64,000 bases of DNA from Gemmatimonadota bacterium. GTDB taxonomy: Bacteria; Gemmatimonadota; Gemmatimonadetes; Gemmatimonadales; GWC2-71-9. Made by a program: the position numbers and the translations under genes. The stretch covers positions 2,251,501-2,315,500 of the forward strand of contig JADJOM010000003.1 of the NCBI GenBank assembly GCA_016713785.1. Direction: 5' to 3'. A model generated the notes under the pieces. That model saw only the letters and a program-made list of their open reading frames with translations, was not told where the DNA came from and did not search any database. Position 1 is the stretch's first letter. Each line of letters starts with the position of its first letter. Shown piece after piece: positions 7,700 through 17,800 of the stretch.

Positions 7700-8533
7700 C
7701 TAGAGGTGCCGCCCCAGCCATTTGAGGGTCTCGTCGAACGCCTCGGCGAGGGGCGGGGTCATCCCGGCGAAGGGGTGCACGGCACCGAAGGTGTGGCCGC
7801 CGCCCTCGACGAGGTGGAATCGCCGCGACTGCTCGGCCCGCCACCCGTCGGCCAGGGCCCGTGCCTCGTCCACGGGCACCGATTCATCATCGGCGCCGTG
7901 CAGCAGCAGCCACGGCTGCGCCAGTCGGCGGGCGGCGGCGAGGATGTCCAGCGCGGCGGCGTGATCGCGCACGTCGTCCAGCACGTCGGTGTTGATGCGC
8001 AGCACCTGGCCGGTGCGGGTGTTCACCGAGTCGAGGTACCCCGCCGCGCGCCAGGCCGCTTCCTTGCCATCCCAGCGGGACACCTTCGAGATCGCGGCCC
8101 AGGTCACCAGCGCCTGCACCCGGGGATCGCCCGCGGCGGCGAGGATGGCCATGCCGCCCCCGCGCGAGTGGCCCACCAGTCCCACGTGCGGCGTGGGTGG
8201 CATGCCGAGGCGTCCGGACTCGAGCGCGTCGAGCAGGGTGCGGATGTCGGCGAGCTCGGCCGAGTAGGTGTTGCGGGCAAAGGCGTCGGGCAGGGAGAAC
8301 TCGCCCCGGGCATCGACGCCGCTGCCGCTCAGGTTGCACGAGACGGCGCTGAACCCCGCCCGGGCGATGCGCTCGGCCAGCGGCGGGAACATCCCCCAGT
8401 CCTTGAATCCCTTGAACCCGTGCACGATCAGCACCGCGGGCCGGGGCAGCTGCCGGTCGCTGGTGCGGACGTCCACCAGGAGCGGCCCCAGGGCGCCGTC
8501 GAGCGTGTGCCGGGTGAGGGAGGGTGTGGCCAT
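7700..8533 (-). CDS. Alpha/beta hydrolase (dienelactone hydrolase / acyl-peptidase-like)
   Basis: This 277-residue protein has an alpha/beta hydrolase fold: oxyanion region IVHGFKGFKDWG (about residues 38-49), nucleophile elbow GHSRGGG (about 120-126), an acid in GADDESVPVDEA and the catalytic His in GGGHTFG near residue 250. The ATG at 8533 overlaps the stop of the LD-carboxypeptidase gene (ATGA). The family hydrolyses esters or short peptides in the cytoplasm; no signal peptide is visible. Coupling with an LD-carboxypeptidase hints at turnover of cell-wall-derived compounds, which is only contextual. The open frame further upstream lies antisense-like inside the next gene and is ignored. 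Confidence 0.85.
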   Translation of the reverse strand: MATPSLTRHTLDGALGPLLVDVRTSDRQLPRPAVLIVHGFKGFKDWGMFPPLAERIARAGFSAVSCNLSGSGVDARGEFSLPDAFARNTYSAELADIRTLLDALESGRLGMPPTPHVGLVGHSRGGGMAILAAAGDPRVQALVTWAAISKVSRWDGKEAAWRAAGYLDSVNTRTGQVLRINTDVLDDVRDHAAALDILAAARRLAQPWLLLHGADDESVPVDEARALADGWRAEQSRRFHLVEGGGHTFGAVHPFAGMTPPLAEAFDETLKWLGRHL

Positions 8534-9495
8534 CAGGACACCGCGGCTTCCATGAGGTCCACGGTGCCCTGCCCCGCGTCGAACCGGGCGCGCACGCCCA
8601 GCGGCAGGGTCCACTGGTCGTCCACGTGGCCGAAGGGGAAGCCGTAGGCGACCGGGATGCCGAGGGGGAGGAGGTAGGTCTCCAGCACCTCGTCGAAGCG
8701 GAGCGCGCCGCCGTCGCCGGCGCCGCGCTTCATGTCGGTGAACTGGCCGATGAGCACGCCGGCCAGGCCGTCGAGCGCGCCCATCATCCGGAACTGGGCC
8801 AGCAGCCGGTCCACGCGGTAGAGGTCCTCGCCCACGTCCTCGAGGAAGAGGATGGCGCCGTCGAGGTCGGGGAAGTAGCGGGTGCCGGCGAGCGCGGCGA
8901 GCAGGGTGAGGTTGCCGCCGATGAGCGGGCCGTCGGCGATGCCCTCGCGCAGGGTGATGAGCCGCGGGCTCCGGGGCGCGAGCACGCCGGCCGGGGGTGG
9001 CAGGGTGCCGAGGCGGCCGGCCGGCGCGGCGGCGGTGAGCACCCGCTCCAGGTGGCCGCGACTGAAGCTGGTGAGCGGGGCACGGGACATCGGGCCGTGG
9101 AAGGTGGTGACCCCGGTGACCTGGTGCAGGGCGACGAGCAGCGCGGTGATGTCGGAGAAGCCGAGCACCGGCTTGGGGCGCGCGGCGAAGGCGCCGAAGG
9201 CCACGTTGTCGAGGATGCGGGTGACGCCGAAGCCGCCGCGCAGGCACCAGACGGCGTCGATGGAGGGGTCGGTGAGGGCGTGGTTGAGGTCGGCGAGGCG
9301 CGCCTCGTCGGTGCCGGCCAGGTAGCCGTGGCGATCGAGGCAGTGGGCGCCGGGCACCGGCTCCACGCCGAGGCCGGCGCAGAGCCACTGCGCGCGGGCG
9401 AGGTCGTCACGCTCGGAGAGCGGGCCGGCCGGGGCGATGAGCGCCACCCGCTGGCCGGGGCTGATCCGGGGCGGGCGCCGGGGAACGATGGACAT
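8533..9495 (-). CDS. LD-carboxypeptidase (S66 family)
   Basis: This 320-residue protein matches the S66 serine peptidase family, which removes the terminal D-Ala from murein tetrapeptides during recycling. Visible landmarks are VALIAPAGPLSERD near the N-terminus, the catalytic serine in GFSDITALL (about residue 112), the glutamate region LFLEDVGEDLYRVDR and the C-terminal GFPFGH segment with the catalytic His. Length agrees with bacterial LdcA. No signal peptide is seen, as expected for the cytoplasmic enzyme. ATG at 9495 follows a divergent intergenic region shared with the RsbR-N-like gene. It leads a two-gene operon with the alpha/beta hydrolase. Confidence 0.9.
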   Translation of the reverse strand: MSIVPRRPPRISPGQRVALIAPAGPLSERDDLARAQWLCAGLGVEPVPGAHCLDRHGYLAGTDEARLADLNHALTDPSIDAVWCLRGGFGVTRILDNVAFGAFAARPKPVLGFSDITALLVALHQVTGVTTFHGPMSRAPLTSFSRGHLERVLTAAAPAGRLGTLPPPAGVLAPRSPRLITLREGIADGPLIGGNLTLLAALAGTRYFPDLDGAILFLEDVGEDLYRVDRLLAQFRMMGALDGLAGVLIGQFTDMKRGAGDGGALRFDEVLETYLLPLGIPVAYGFPFGHVDDQWTLPLGVRARFDAGQGTVDLMEAAVS

Positions 9496-9542
9496 GCCTG
9501 GGTCTGCCTCCTGCCGGTCGCGCTGCGCCGGCCCGGGTTGTT

Positions 9543-9572
9543 TTGACCGCGTCATCCCTGCGGGTGTAGATT
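9543..9572 (+). promoter_or_regulatory. Predicted promoter for the RsbR-N-like / glycosyltransferase pair
   Basis: TTGACC at 9543-9548 and TAGATT at 9567-9572 are separated by 18 bp. The predicted start near 9579 gives a short leader to the TTG start at 9604 (or the ATG at 9646). The hexamers are close to the TTGACC-N17-TAnnnT pattern before the aldehyde dehydrogenase and coxS genes. Confidence 0.5.
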
Positions 9573-9603
9573 TGCGCCCGGTTGAACCCCCGGAGCCCCC
9601 TCT

Positions 9604-10161
9604 TTGCGCGCATCGCATCCGACGCTGCTGACCGTGGGCCGCGCCATGGCCGACCATCGCGATGCCGTGATCCAGGAGTGGACCAGCTGGCTCGATGCGC
9701 GGGTGGCCAGCGCCGGCCGGATGCCCCCCGGCACGATCGAGCGCGAGCTGCGCCTGCTGTACAATATCATGATCGAGAGCGTCGGCCCGCTGCGGCGGTC
9801 GGTCAACGAGGTGTGGCACCACGCCGCCGAGCACTACGGCCGCTTCGGCGCCGCGCGGGGCCTGGCGGCCGGCGAGATCGTGGAGGAGCTGCAGTACCTC
9901 CGCGAGCTGCTGATCCGCCGCATCGGGCCGGTGCTCACCCCGCTGCGGCAGCGCCAGGCGATGGCCATCATTCTCCGCCTGAACACGATCCTGGACAAGG
10001 GGATCGCCGTGGCGGTGGTCGGCTACACCGACGCGCTGGTGGCGACGCTGTTCACCCAGAACGGGGTGCCGGCGCCGGACAGCGCGCTCGACCAGCACGA
10101 CATCCAGAAGCAGCTGGAGCAGATCGAGACCGAGCTCGCGGCGGTGGTGAAGCACCGGTGA
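9604..10161 (+). CDS. RsbR N-terminal-domain-like (RsbRD_N) four-helix sensor protein
   Basis: This 185-residue, all-helical protein has the pattern HRDAVIQEWTSWL near the N-terminus and a hydrophobic helix around ILDKGIAVAVVGY. The pattern fits the RsbT co-antagonist RsbRD N-terminal domain, a globin-like helical sensor that is normally fused to a STAS or kinase output. Here no output domain is present. The start is TTG at 9604, with an alternative in-frame ATG at 9646 (residue 15) that keeps the whole domain. The stop overlaps the GTG of the glycosyltransferase (GTGA), so the two proteins are co-expressed. Function in signalling is inferred from the fold only, and the assignment itself is moderate. 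Confidence 0.55.
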   Translation: MRASHPTLLTVGRAMADHRDAVIQEWTSWLDARVASAGRMPPGTIERELRLLYNIMIESVGPLRRSVNEVWHHAAEHYGRFGAARGLAAGEIVEELQYLRELLIRRIGPVLTPLRQRQAMAIILRLNTILDKGIAVAVVGYTDALVATLFTQNGVPAPDSALDQHDIQKQLEQIETELAAVVKHR

Positions 10162-11300
10162 CGGTGCTGCCCGCCCTGCCCTGGCTGCTGTTCCTGCTTA
10201 CGCTCCTCCGGCTTGGCCGGCGCCGCCCCAACCTCGCCGAGCTCCCGCCCGTCGCCGGTCCCCGCCTCAGCGTCATCATCCCGGCCCGCAACGAGGCCGC
10301 CGTCATCGAGACGGTGGTGCGTTCGGTACTGGCCACGGCCTATCCCGACGTCGAGCTGCTGGTGGTCGACGACCGCTCCAGCGACGACACCGCCGCGATC
10401 GTGCGGCGCCTCGCCGCGTCCGATCCGCGGCTCCGCCTGGTGCCGGGGGCCGACCTCCCCGACGGCTGGTACGGGAAGCCCTGGGCCTGCCACCAGGGCG
10501 CGGTCGCGGCCAGCGGCGAGCTGCTCGTGTTCACCGACGCCGACACCCGCCACGGCCCCGAGCTGCTCGGCCGCGCGCTCGCGGCGCTCCGCGCCCGGCC
10601 GGCCGACGCGGTGACGGTGGCGCCCCGGCAGCGCTGCGTGAGCTTCTGGGAACGCCTGGTCATGCCGCAGGTGTGGGTGCTGCTCGGGCTGCGGTTCCAG
10701 CCCGAGCGGGTGAATCACCCGCGCCGCGCCGGCGACGTCATCGCCAACGGGCAGTTCATCCTCTTTACCCGCGCGGCGTACGAGGCGATCGGCGGCCACG
10801 CGGCGGTGCGCGCCGAGGTGGCGGAGGACCTGGCCCTGGCGCAGGCGCTGTGGCGGCACCGGCTGACGCTGCACTTTGCGTTTGCCGAGACGATGATGGA
10901 GACCCGGATGTACACCGGGCTCCGCCACCTCGTCGAGGGATGGTCCAAGAACGTGTACCTGGGCGGTCGCCGCACCTACCCGGACGAGCCGCTCCTGCGC
11001 GCCCTGGTGCCGGTGATGCTGGGCGGGGCGATGCTGTTCTGGCTGCTGCCGCCGGCGACCCTCGCCGCGGGCGCCGTCCTGCCGCTGCCCGGGCTCGGCG
11101 TGGCGGCGTGGGTGGCCACCGGCGCCTCGCTGCTCTACTGGACGCTGGTCGCGATCGGGATGCAGATCCCGCCCTGGTACGGGCTGGGCTACCCGGTCGG
11201 GGCGCTGGTGACGCTGTACATCGTGCTGCGCTCCACCCTGCGCGGCGCCGCGCGGGTGGAGTGGAAGGGCCGCACCTACGACGGGCGCGTCAACCGGTAG
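10158..11300 (+). CDS. Membrane-anchored family 2 glycosyltransferase (CrtQ/HpnB-like)
   Basis: This 380-residue protein starts with GTG overlapping the preceding stop. It has an N-terminal membrane helix (about 3-18) and a GT-A catalytic domain with SVIIPARNEA (about 37-46), VVDDRSSDDT and the metal-binding region FTDADT. The segment GWYGKPWACHQG is typical of hopanoid or carotenoid-associated glycosyltransferases. ED in VAEDLAL and the aromatic acceptor loop follow, then three or four C-terminal membrane helices (about 285-365). Members transfer sugars to lipids such as diaponeurosporenoate or hopanoid intermediates. No carotenoid or hopanoid genes are in the window, so the acceptor is unknown. 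Its 3' end overlaps the convergent gene by 25 bp. Confidence 0.85.
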   Translation: MTVLPALPWLLFLLTLLRLGRRRPNLAELPPVAGPRLSVIIPARNEAAVIETVVRSVLATAYPDVELLVVDDRSSDDTAAIVRRLAASDPRLRLVPGADLPDGWYGKPWACHQGAVAASGELLVFTDADTRHGPELLGRALAALRARPADAVTVAPRQRCVSFWERLVMPQVWVLLGLRFQPERVNHPRRAGDVIANGQFILFTRAAYEAIGGHAAVRAEVAEDLALAQALWRHRLTLHFAFAETMMETRMYTGLRHLVEGWSKNVYLGGRRTYPDEPLLRALVPVMLGGAMLFWLLPPATLAAGAVLPLPGLGVAAWVATGASLLYWTLVAIGMQIPPWYGLGYPVGALVTLYIVLRSTLRGAARVEWKGRTYDGRVNR

Positions 11301-11920
11301 CGCAGCAGCCGGACGGCGGTGGCCGCCTGCCACACGCCGAGGACGCCCACCGAGGTGAGCATCACGGGGTGGCCCGGCGGCGCCACGAGGTTCCCCACCA
11401 GCCCGCCGCCGCACGCCAGCGCCGCCACCGCCACCAGCCCGCGCGGCTCGTCCGCGCGCCGCGCGGTGACCGCCGCGATGACCCCCGCCGCCAGCGCCAC
11501 GACGAACCCCGCCAGCCGGCCGCACATCACCGCGAATCGATGGGTCGCCTCATAGGCCACGGCGACGTCGGCGCCGGCACGGGCCTGCTCCGCGAAGTAG
11601 GTTCCCGCCCCCGTCATGTAGGCGATGTTGACGCCGTTGAGCGCCATGCCGACCCCCGCCACGGCGAACGCCACGCCGAGTCCGGCGCGCTCGGCGCCAT
11701 CGGCGGCGAGCCACCGGGCCCAGAGCCCCACGAGGCAGAGGCCGGTGGCGTGCAGCAGGCCCAGGTGGATGCCGCGCCACCAGGGCGTGGCCGCGATCAG
11801 CGCCAGGTCGCCGGCGGCGGTGAGCGGGAGCATCGGGTGGACGGCGCTGCAGGCGAGCAGCAGCAGGCTGCCGAGGAGGAGCAGCCAGGCGAGCGGGCGG
11901 ACGAGGGGGGCGTCGGGCAT
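11276..11920 (-). CDS. Hypothetical multi-pass membrane protein
   Basis: This 214-residue protein has six or so hydrophobic segments spread over its length (first at about residues 11-28), separated by short Arg- or Asp-containing loops. No recognised catalytic motif is visible. The pattern is that of a small integral inner-membrane protein; similarity to a named family could not be established by eye. It lies downstream of the hybrid histidine kinase on the same strand with a 22-bp gap, so they may be co-transcribed. Its 3' end overlaps the convergent glycosyltransferase gene. Confidence 0.65.
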   Translation of the reverse strand: MPDAPLVRPLAWLLLLGSLLLLACSAVHPMLPLTAAGDLALIAATPWWRGIHLGLLHATGLCLVGLWARWLAADGAERAGLGVAFAVAGVGMALNGVNIAYMTGAGTYFAEQARAGADVAVAYEATHRFAVMCGRLAGFVVALAAGVIAAVTARRADEPRGLVAVAALACGGGLVGNLVAPPGHPVMLTSVGVLGVWQAATAVRLLRYRLTRPS

Positions 11921-11942
11921 GGGAGCTCCCGGGAGGGGCCGG

Positions 11943-14051
11943 TCAGCGGGTGCCGCGATCGAGCACCTCGCGGACCCGATGGGTGAGGTCGGCGAGGGTC
12001 CAGGGCTTCTGCAGCAGCTGCAGGTCGGTGTCGGGCACGTCGCCGCGCATCACCTCGTGGGCGGCGTAGCCCGAGGTGAAGAGGAAGCGGGGGGCGTGGC
12101 CATCCTGGCGGAGGGTGCGGTACAGCGCGATGCCGCCGAGCTTGGGCATCACCACGTCGGTGATGATGAGGTCGATCTCGTGGGAGCGGTGGTGGTAGAT
12201 CTCCAGCGCCTCGAGGCCGTCGCCGGCGGTGAGCACCTTGTAGCCGACCTTCTCGAGGGCGCGCTGGGCCACGCGGCGCAGGCCCTCCTCGTCCTCCACC
12301 AGCAGGATCGTCTCGCGGCCGCCGCGGAGCCCCACCGGCGGCGGGGTGATCTCGGTGAGGGGGTGGTCCTCGCGGGCGAGCGGGAAGTGGATCCGGACGG
12401 TGGTGCCCTTGCCGACCTCGCTGTCGAGCTCCACGAACCCGCCATGCTGCTGGGTGAGGCCGTAGATCATCGACATGCCGAGGCCGCTGCCCTCGCCGGG
12501 GGGCTTGGTGGTGAAGAACGGCTCGAAGATGCGGGCCCGCACCCGCTCGTCCATGCCCACGCCGCTGTCGCGGACGGTGAGGCAGGCGTAGCTGCCGGGG
12601 AGGGCGCCGGCGGGGGGCCGCGCGACGTCCACCTTGCGCACCTCGAGCACCAGCTCCCCGCCGCGGGGCATCGCGTCGCGGGCGTTGGTGGCGAGGTTGA
12701 GCAGGATCTGCTCGATGGCGCCGGCGTCGGCGAGCGACTTGACCGGGCTGCCGTCGCGCTGCATCCGCACCTCGATGTGGGCGGGGAGCAGGCGGCGCAG
12801 GGTGCCGAGCAGGTCGCCCACGAGGCGGCCGAGGTCGAGCACCTGGTAGGTGAGCGGGGCGTGGCGGCTGAAGGAGAGCAGCTTGCGGATCATCTGCGCG
12901 CCGCGGCGCGCCGCCGACTGGAGCTCCTCGAGGTCGTCCTGCAGGTCCTGCCGCCCGGTGGGCAGCGCCCCCGCCATCATCTCGCTGTTGGCGAGCACCA
13001 CGGTCAGCAGGTTGTTGAGGTCGTGGGCGATGCCGCCGGTGAGCTGGCCCACGGCCTCCATCTTCTGCGCCTGACGGAGCTGCTCCTCCAGGCGGCGGCG
13101 CTCGGAGATGTCGCGCACGATGGCCTGGAAGCGGCCGTCGCCGAGGTCGCGGGCGCTGATCTCCACCTCGACCAGGCCGCCACCCTTCCGGGCCAGCCGG
13201 CGCTCGTGCAGGGTGGCGCGTCCCTCCAGCAGGTCGCGCAGGCTGAGCGGCAGCCGGTCGCGGTCCTCGGGCGCCACGAAGTCCTCCATGCGGCGGCCGC
13301 GGATCTCCTCCCAGGGGAACCCGAGCAGCTCCTCGGCCCGGGCGTTGACCTCGAGGATCACGCCCTGCCGGTCGCTGACCACGATGGCGTCGGAGGCCTG
13401 CTGCAGGGCCCGGCGGTAGTTGGACTCGGACTCGACCAGCTGCCGCTCGACCCGCACCCGGTCGGTGATGTCGTGGACGATCGAGAAGAGGGTGGGGCGG
13501 CCGTTGAGGACGATCGGGCTCGAGTGCACCTCGACGTCGCGGGTGGAGCCGGACCGGAGACGGTGGCGGAAGATGAAGAAGTTCCGCCGCTCCAGCCACG
13601 CGGAGTTGATCGCGCGCCGCAGCTCCACGTCCGGCATGATGTCGATCTCGCCGAGGGCCTTGTCGATCAGCTCCTCGCGGGACCAGCCGTAGAACAGCAC
13701 CGCCGCCGGGTTCACGTCCACCAGGTGGGTGGTGTCGACGTCCACGAGGAGGCAGACGGAGGTCGACTTCTCGAAGATCTGGCGATACCGCGACTCGCTC
13801 TCCTGCCGTGCCCGCTCCGCCTCCGTGACGGCGCCCATGCCGCGGCGCGCCAGCCACCAGATGAGCCCCCCGGACAGGGTCACGAAGACCATGCCCTTGA
13901 GGGTCTGCAGCCGCGCCATCGTGGCGGGGGAGATGTCGGGGATCCCCTCCACCAGGCCGTCGGAAAAGAGGATCCAGACCACCCCGAAGGCGATGTACCC
14001 CAGCGCGATCGCGACCGGGATCCGCGGCCGGGAGACCGGGGGCGCGGGCAT
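11943..14051 (-). CDS. Hybrid sensor histidine kinase with two PAS domains and a C-terminal receiver
   Basis: This 702-residue protein has two membrane helices (about 12-32 and 50-68) enclosing a short periplasmic loop. Two PAS domains follow (about 85-205 and 210-335). A HisKA domain has the phospho-acceptor His in GGIAHDLNNLL (about residue 350). A HATPase domain carries the N box NLATNARDAM, the G1 box DSGVGMD and GSGLGMSM. A receiver domain has the phosphorylatable Asp in IITDVVMPK and the later Lys in LLQKPW. NtrB/CckA-like kinases share this plan. The ATG at 14051 lies 14 bp after the stop of the secreted-protein gene. The signal is unknown, and no separate response regulator is adjacent. 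Confidence 0.9.
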   Translation of the reverse strand: MPAPPVSRPRIPVAIALGYIAFGVVWILFSDGLVEGIPDISPATMARLQTLKGMVFVTLSGGLIWWLARRGMGAVTEAERARQESESRYRQIFEKSTSVCLLVDVDTTHLVDVNPAAVLFYGWSREELIDKALGEIDIMPDVELRRAINSAWLERRNFFIFRHRLRSGSTRDVEVHSSPIVLNGRPTLFSIVHDITDRVRVERQLVESESNYRRALQQASDAIVVSDRQGVILEVNARAEELLGFPWEEIRGRRMEDFVAPEDRDRLPLSLRDLLEGRATLHERRLARKGGGLVEVEISARDLGDGRFQAIVRDISERRRLEEQLRQAQKMEAVGQLTGGIAHDLNNLLTVVLANSEMMAGALPTGRQDLQDDLEELQSAARRGAQMIRKLLSFSRHAPLTYQVLDLGRLVGDLLGTLRRLLPAHIEVRMQRDGSPVKSLADAGAIEQILLNLATNARDAMPRGGELVLEVRKVDVARPPAGALPGSYACLTVRDSGVGMDERVRARIFEPFFTTKPPGEGSGLGMSMIYGLTQQHGGFVELDSEVGKGTTVRIHFPLAREDHPLTEITPPPVGLRGGRETILLVEDEEGLRRVAQRALEKVGYKVLTAGDGLEALEIYHHRSHEIDLIITDVVMPKLGGIALYRTLRQDGHAPRFLFTSGYAAHEVMRGDVPDTDLQLLQKPWTLADLTHRVREVLDRGTR

Positions 14052-14065
14052 CGGCGACGAACCGG

Positions 14066-14710
14066 TCAGCGGGCCGTCCCGCGCGCGATGAGCAGCCCCT
14101 GCGACGGCACCCGCCCGCCCAGGATGCGGCCGGCCGCATCCACCGCGACCCGGAACTCGACGGCGCCGAGGCGCACGGCGGCGGAATCGGCGCCCAGCCG
14201 GCGCACCCCGCCCACGACCGTCTGCCCGCCGCCCAGGTTGAAGAACGGCACCGGCAGGCTGTCGACGCGGCTCGCGGCCAGCCGCCGGGTGGCGAGCTCG
14301 AGGAAGCCGATGGACAGGTTGAGGTAGGGCACCGCGGCGGGCCGGGTGGGGAGGACCCGGGTCATCACCCCGCCCCAGCGGTTGACGTCGTCGACCGCGA
14401 CGCTGTCGTCCTTGAAGATCACCCGCACCGTCTGGCGCGCCGGCGACTCCTCGGGATCGTCGGCCCGCCAGGCGGTGAGCTCGAGCAGCGGGGCGCTCTG
14501 GTCGTCCACGATCGTGGCGCGGTAGCGCACCCGCTCGCGCACGGTGCCGCTCACCCGCGTGAGGCTCCCGGTCAGCTCGGCCGGCGCGTGGGCGAACGCC
14601 TCGCTGGCCACGGTATCGGCGTCCCGGGTGATGGTGAAGGTGGTCGCCTCCTGCGCGGCCAGCGGCAGGGCGGCGAGCAGCAACGCGGCGAGCAGCGGCG
14701 GACGGACCAT
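14066..14710 (-). CDS. Secreted hypothetical protein
   Basis: This 214-residue protein has an N-terminal signal peptide (LLAALLLAALPLAAQ, cleavage near residue 20). The rest is beta-rich with repeated acidic/polar strands and a C-terminal segment of the kind VAVDAAGRILGGRVPSQG, which resembles the end of short beta-propeller or lipocalin-like exported proteins. No catalytic motif is visible. It precedes the sensor kinase on the same strand and may be a periplasmic partner that senses or delivers a ligand; that link rests only on gene order. I do not recognise the family. Confidence 0.65.
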   Translation of the reverse strand: MVRPPLLAALLLAALPLAAQEATTFTITRDADTVASEAFAHAPAELTGSLTRVSGTVRERVRYRATIVDDQSAPLLELTAWRADDPEESPARQTVRVIFKDDSVAVDDVNRWGGVMTRVLPTRPAAVPYLNLSIGFLELATRRLAASRVDSLPVPFFNLGGGQTVVGGVRRLGADSAAVRLGAVEFRVAVDAAGRILGGRVPSQGLLIARGTAR

Positions 14711-14846
14711 CGGGAATTCCTCTCCGGCATCGGCGATGGGAACCGGCCGACGGACACGGGTTATTCGGCACCCCGCCGCATCGGCCCGGCTACCAAGTTA
14801 CACTCGCGTCACCACTACCATGGACCCCCGACCGCCAGGGGATTCC

Positions 14847-17800
14847 ATGGACGCCGCCCGCCTCCGCCAGCTCCGTTGCGCCGCCGACCTGCCGGGGCTG
14901 TTCGCGCCCGGCGGCGGCCTGGGCGCGGCGCGGCCGCTGCCCCCCGGCACGCTTCCACTCCCGGTGTCGGAGGCGGTCGAGTTCGGGCTGCCGGGGCGGC
15001 TGCCCTGGATCGGCGTCCTGACCCGGGGCGCGCTCACCGGTGCGCGGCACCTGAGCCAGGCGTTGCAGGCCCAGGGCCGGCTGGCCGGCGTGCTCGCCCT
15101 GGACCCGGTGGGCCGCCAGCTGGCCGCCGCGCTCACCCTCGACCGGTACCGCGGCCTCGCCGTCCCGCTCGACGCGCCGAGCGGCGCCGACCTGCAGCGG
15201 CTGGCGGGGATCGGCGCCATCGCGCAGTCCGCGAGCGCCCCGCTCGCCGCCGCGCTGGCGCTGGCCGACCTGCTGGGCACCGAGGAGGTCGGGCACCGTT
15301 TCTTCCGCGCGTTCCAGGCGGTGGCCGACCGGATGGCGGAAGGGCTCACCCCGGCACCGCCCCGCGGCACGGGCCGCACCCTGGCGCTGGTGCAGCTCAC
15401 CCGGGTGCTCTTTCTCTACTTTGTGCAGGCGCGGGGGTGGCTCGATGGCCGGCCCGACTTCCTGCGCCGGTCGGTGGACGACACCCTCGCGTCCCGCCGC
15501 TCGCTGCACCGGGACCTGTTCCGCCCCCTCTTCTTCGGGACCCTCAACCAGCCCCCGGAGCGCCGCCGCCGGGCGCGGCGGTTCGGCCGGATTCCGTTCC
15601 TCAACGGCGGGCTGTTCGAGCCGCACCCGCTGGAACGTGCCTGGCGCGGCGACGTGCCCACGGCCTGCTGGCGCGACGCCTTCGACGCGCTGTTCGAGCG
15701 CTTTCGCTTCGTGGTGGCGGAGGACGAGGTGCCGGGCGCCATCGCCCCGGACATGCTGGGGCGGGTCTTCGAGGGGCTGATGGCGCCGGATGAGCGCCGG
15801 GAGAGCGGCGCCTTCTACACCCCGGCGCCGGTGGTGCGCCAGCTGGTGGATGCCGCCCTCACCAGCTGGGTGGCCGAGCAGGCGGGGGTGCGGCCGGCGG
15901 CGGCGCGGGAGCGGCTGGCACGGGCCGACCCCGGGCTCGGCGCCGTGCTCGCGGACATCCGCCTGCTCGACCCCGCGGTCGGGTCGGGCGCCTTCCTGCT
16001 CGGCGCGCTGGAGCGGCTTGCCGGGCTGCGCGCCGGGGAGGGACCGCCGGCGGCGCTGCGGCGGAGCATCCTGGCCCGCAACCTCCACGGGGTGGACCTC
16101 AACCCCATGGCGGTCCGGCTCACGGAGCTCCGGCTGTGGCTCGCGGTGATCGCCGTGGAGCCGGCGGGCCCGGATGCCGCGGTGGCCCCGCTCCCCAACC
16201 TCGACGGCCTGATCCGCCAGGGGGACAGCCTCCTCGACCCGGCGGGGTTCCTCGCCCGGCTCGGCGCGCGGCCGGTGCGGAGCGCGCCGGAGCTGCGCCG
16301 GCTGCGGGAGGCGTTCGTGGGCGCGCGCGGCGAGGACAAGCGGGCCCTGCTGGCGCGGCTCCGCCACGCGGAGGCCCGCGCCCTCGAGGAGTGCCTGCAG
16401 CTGGCGGGGGCATCGCTGGAGGCGGGCATCACCGACTGCCTGCTCGCCGCGCGGGCGCCGACCCTCTTCGGCGGGCGGCGCGGGCTCGACGCCCCGCTGC
16501 GGCGCGAGCTGCGCCGCCTGCGCGCGCAGCTGGCGCAGGTGCGGCGGCTGCGGCGGCGCCTGGTCCGTGAGGGCGAGGTGCCGTGGTTCAGCTACGAGGT
16601 GCACTTCGGCGACGTGCTGGCGCGCGGGGGCTTTGACCTCGTGGTGGGGAACCCGCCGTGGGTGCGCGCCGAGGAACTGGCGCCCGGCACCCGCGCGGCG
16701 CTCGACGCGCGCTACCGCTGGTGGCGGGCGCGGGGGCCCGGCTTCGCGCACCAGCCGGATCTCGCGCTCGCCTTCGTGGAGCGTGGCGTCGAGCTGCTGG
16801 CGCCGGGCGGGGTGCTCGCGCTGCTGCTGCCGGCCAAGCTCGCCACCGCGGCCTACGCCGCCACGATGCGCCGGGCGCTGGCCGAGCAGTGCACCCTGCA
16901 CACCCTGGCGGACCTCACCCGCGATCCCGCCGCGGCCTTCGACGCCACCGCCTACCCGCTGGCGCTGGTGGCGGCGCGCCGGGCGCCGCCGGCGGCGCAC
17001 CGGGTGCAGCTGGCGCTCCGTCCGGCCGCGGGGGTGGACTGGCCACAGGAGCGCTTCCGCCAGTCGGGGCCGTGGATCATCGCCCATCCCGCCCTGCTCG
17101 AGGCGCTGGCCACGCTGCATGGGGACCATCCCCGCCTGGGCGAGCGCTACCCGCCCCAGCTGGGCGTGAAGACCGGCGCCAACGCCGTCTTCCTGGATCC
17201 CCCGCCCGGCATCGAACCGGCGCTGCTGCGCCGCGCGCTCCGGGGCCGTGACCTCGCGCCGTTCCGCCACGGGCCGGGGGTGCCGTTGTTCTTCCCGCAC
17301 GACGCCACGGGGCAGCCGTTCGGGCGCCTGCCCGAGGGAGCCGCGCGCTACCTGCGCCCGCACGAGGCGATCCTGCGGGCGCGCGTGGACTACGACGGCG
17401 GCCCGCCGTGGACGCTGTTCCGGGTGCGGCCCGCGCTCGCGGCGCATCGCGTGGTGTGGCCCGACCTGGCGCGCGCGCTGGCCGCGGTGGCGCTCGGCGG
17501 CCCGGGCGCCGGTGGCCTGGTGCCGCTCAACACCTGCTATGTCCTCGCGGTGCCGGACCGGCGCACCGCGCTTGCCCTCACCGCCTGGCTCAACACCACC
17601 TGGCTCCGGGTGGCGGCACGCGCCGCCGCCGACGTGGCGGCCAGCGGCTTCGCGCGGTTCAACGCGCGGGTCGTTGGTGGCCTCCCGCTGCCGGACGCCG
17701 TCCCTTCCGACGCCCGCCTGGTGGCGCTCGCCGAGCGCGGCGCCCGTGGCGAGCCGATCCAGGAGGCCCTCGATGACCTCGCCGCCGCGCACCTCGCGCT

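Noticed and set aside
7356..7844. N-terminal extension of the NUDIX protein
   Set aside because: It would read through the fmdB-like gene in another frame and through the 69-bp repeat; ATG 7355 gives a full NUDIX protein.
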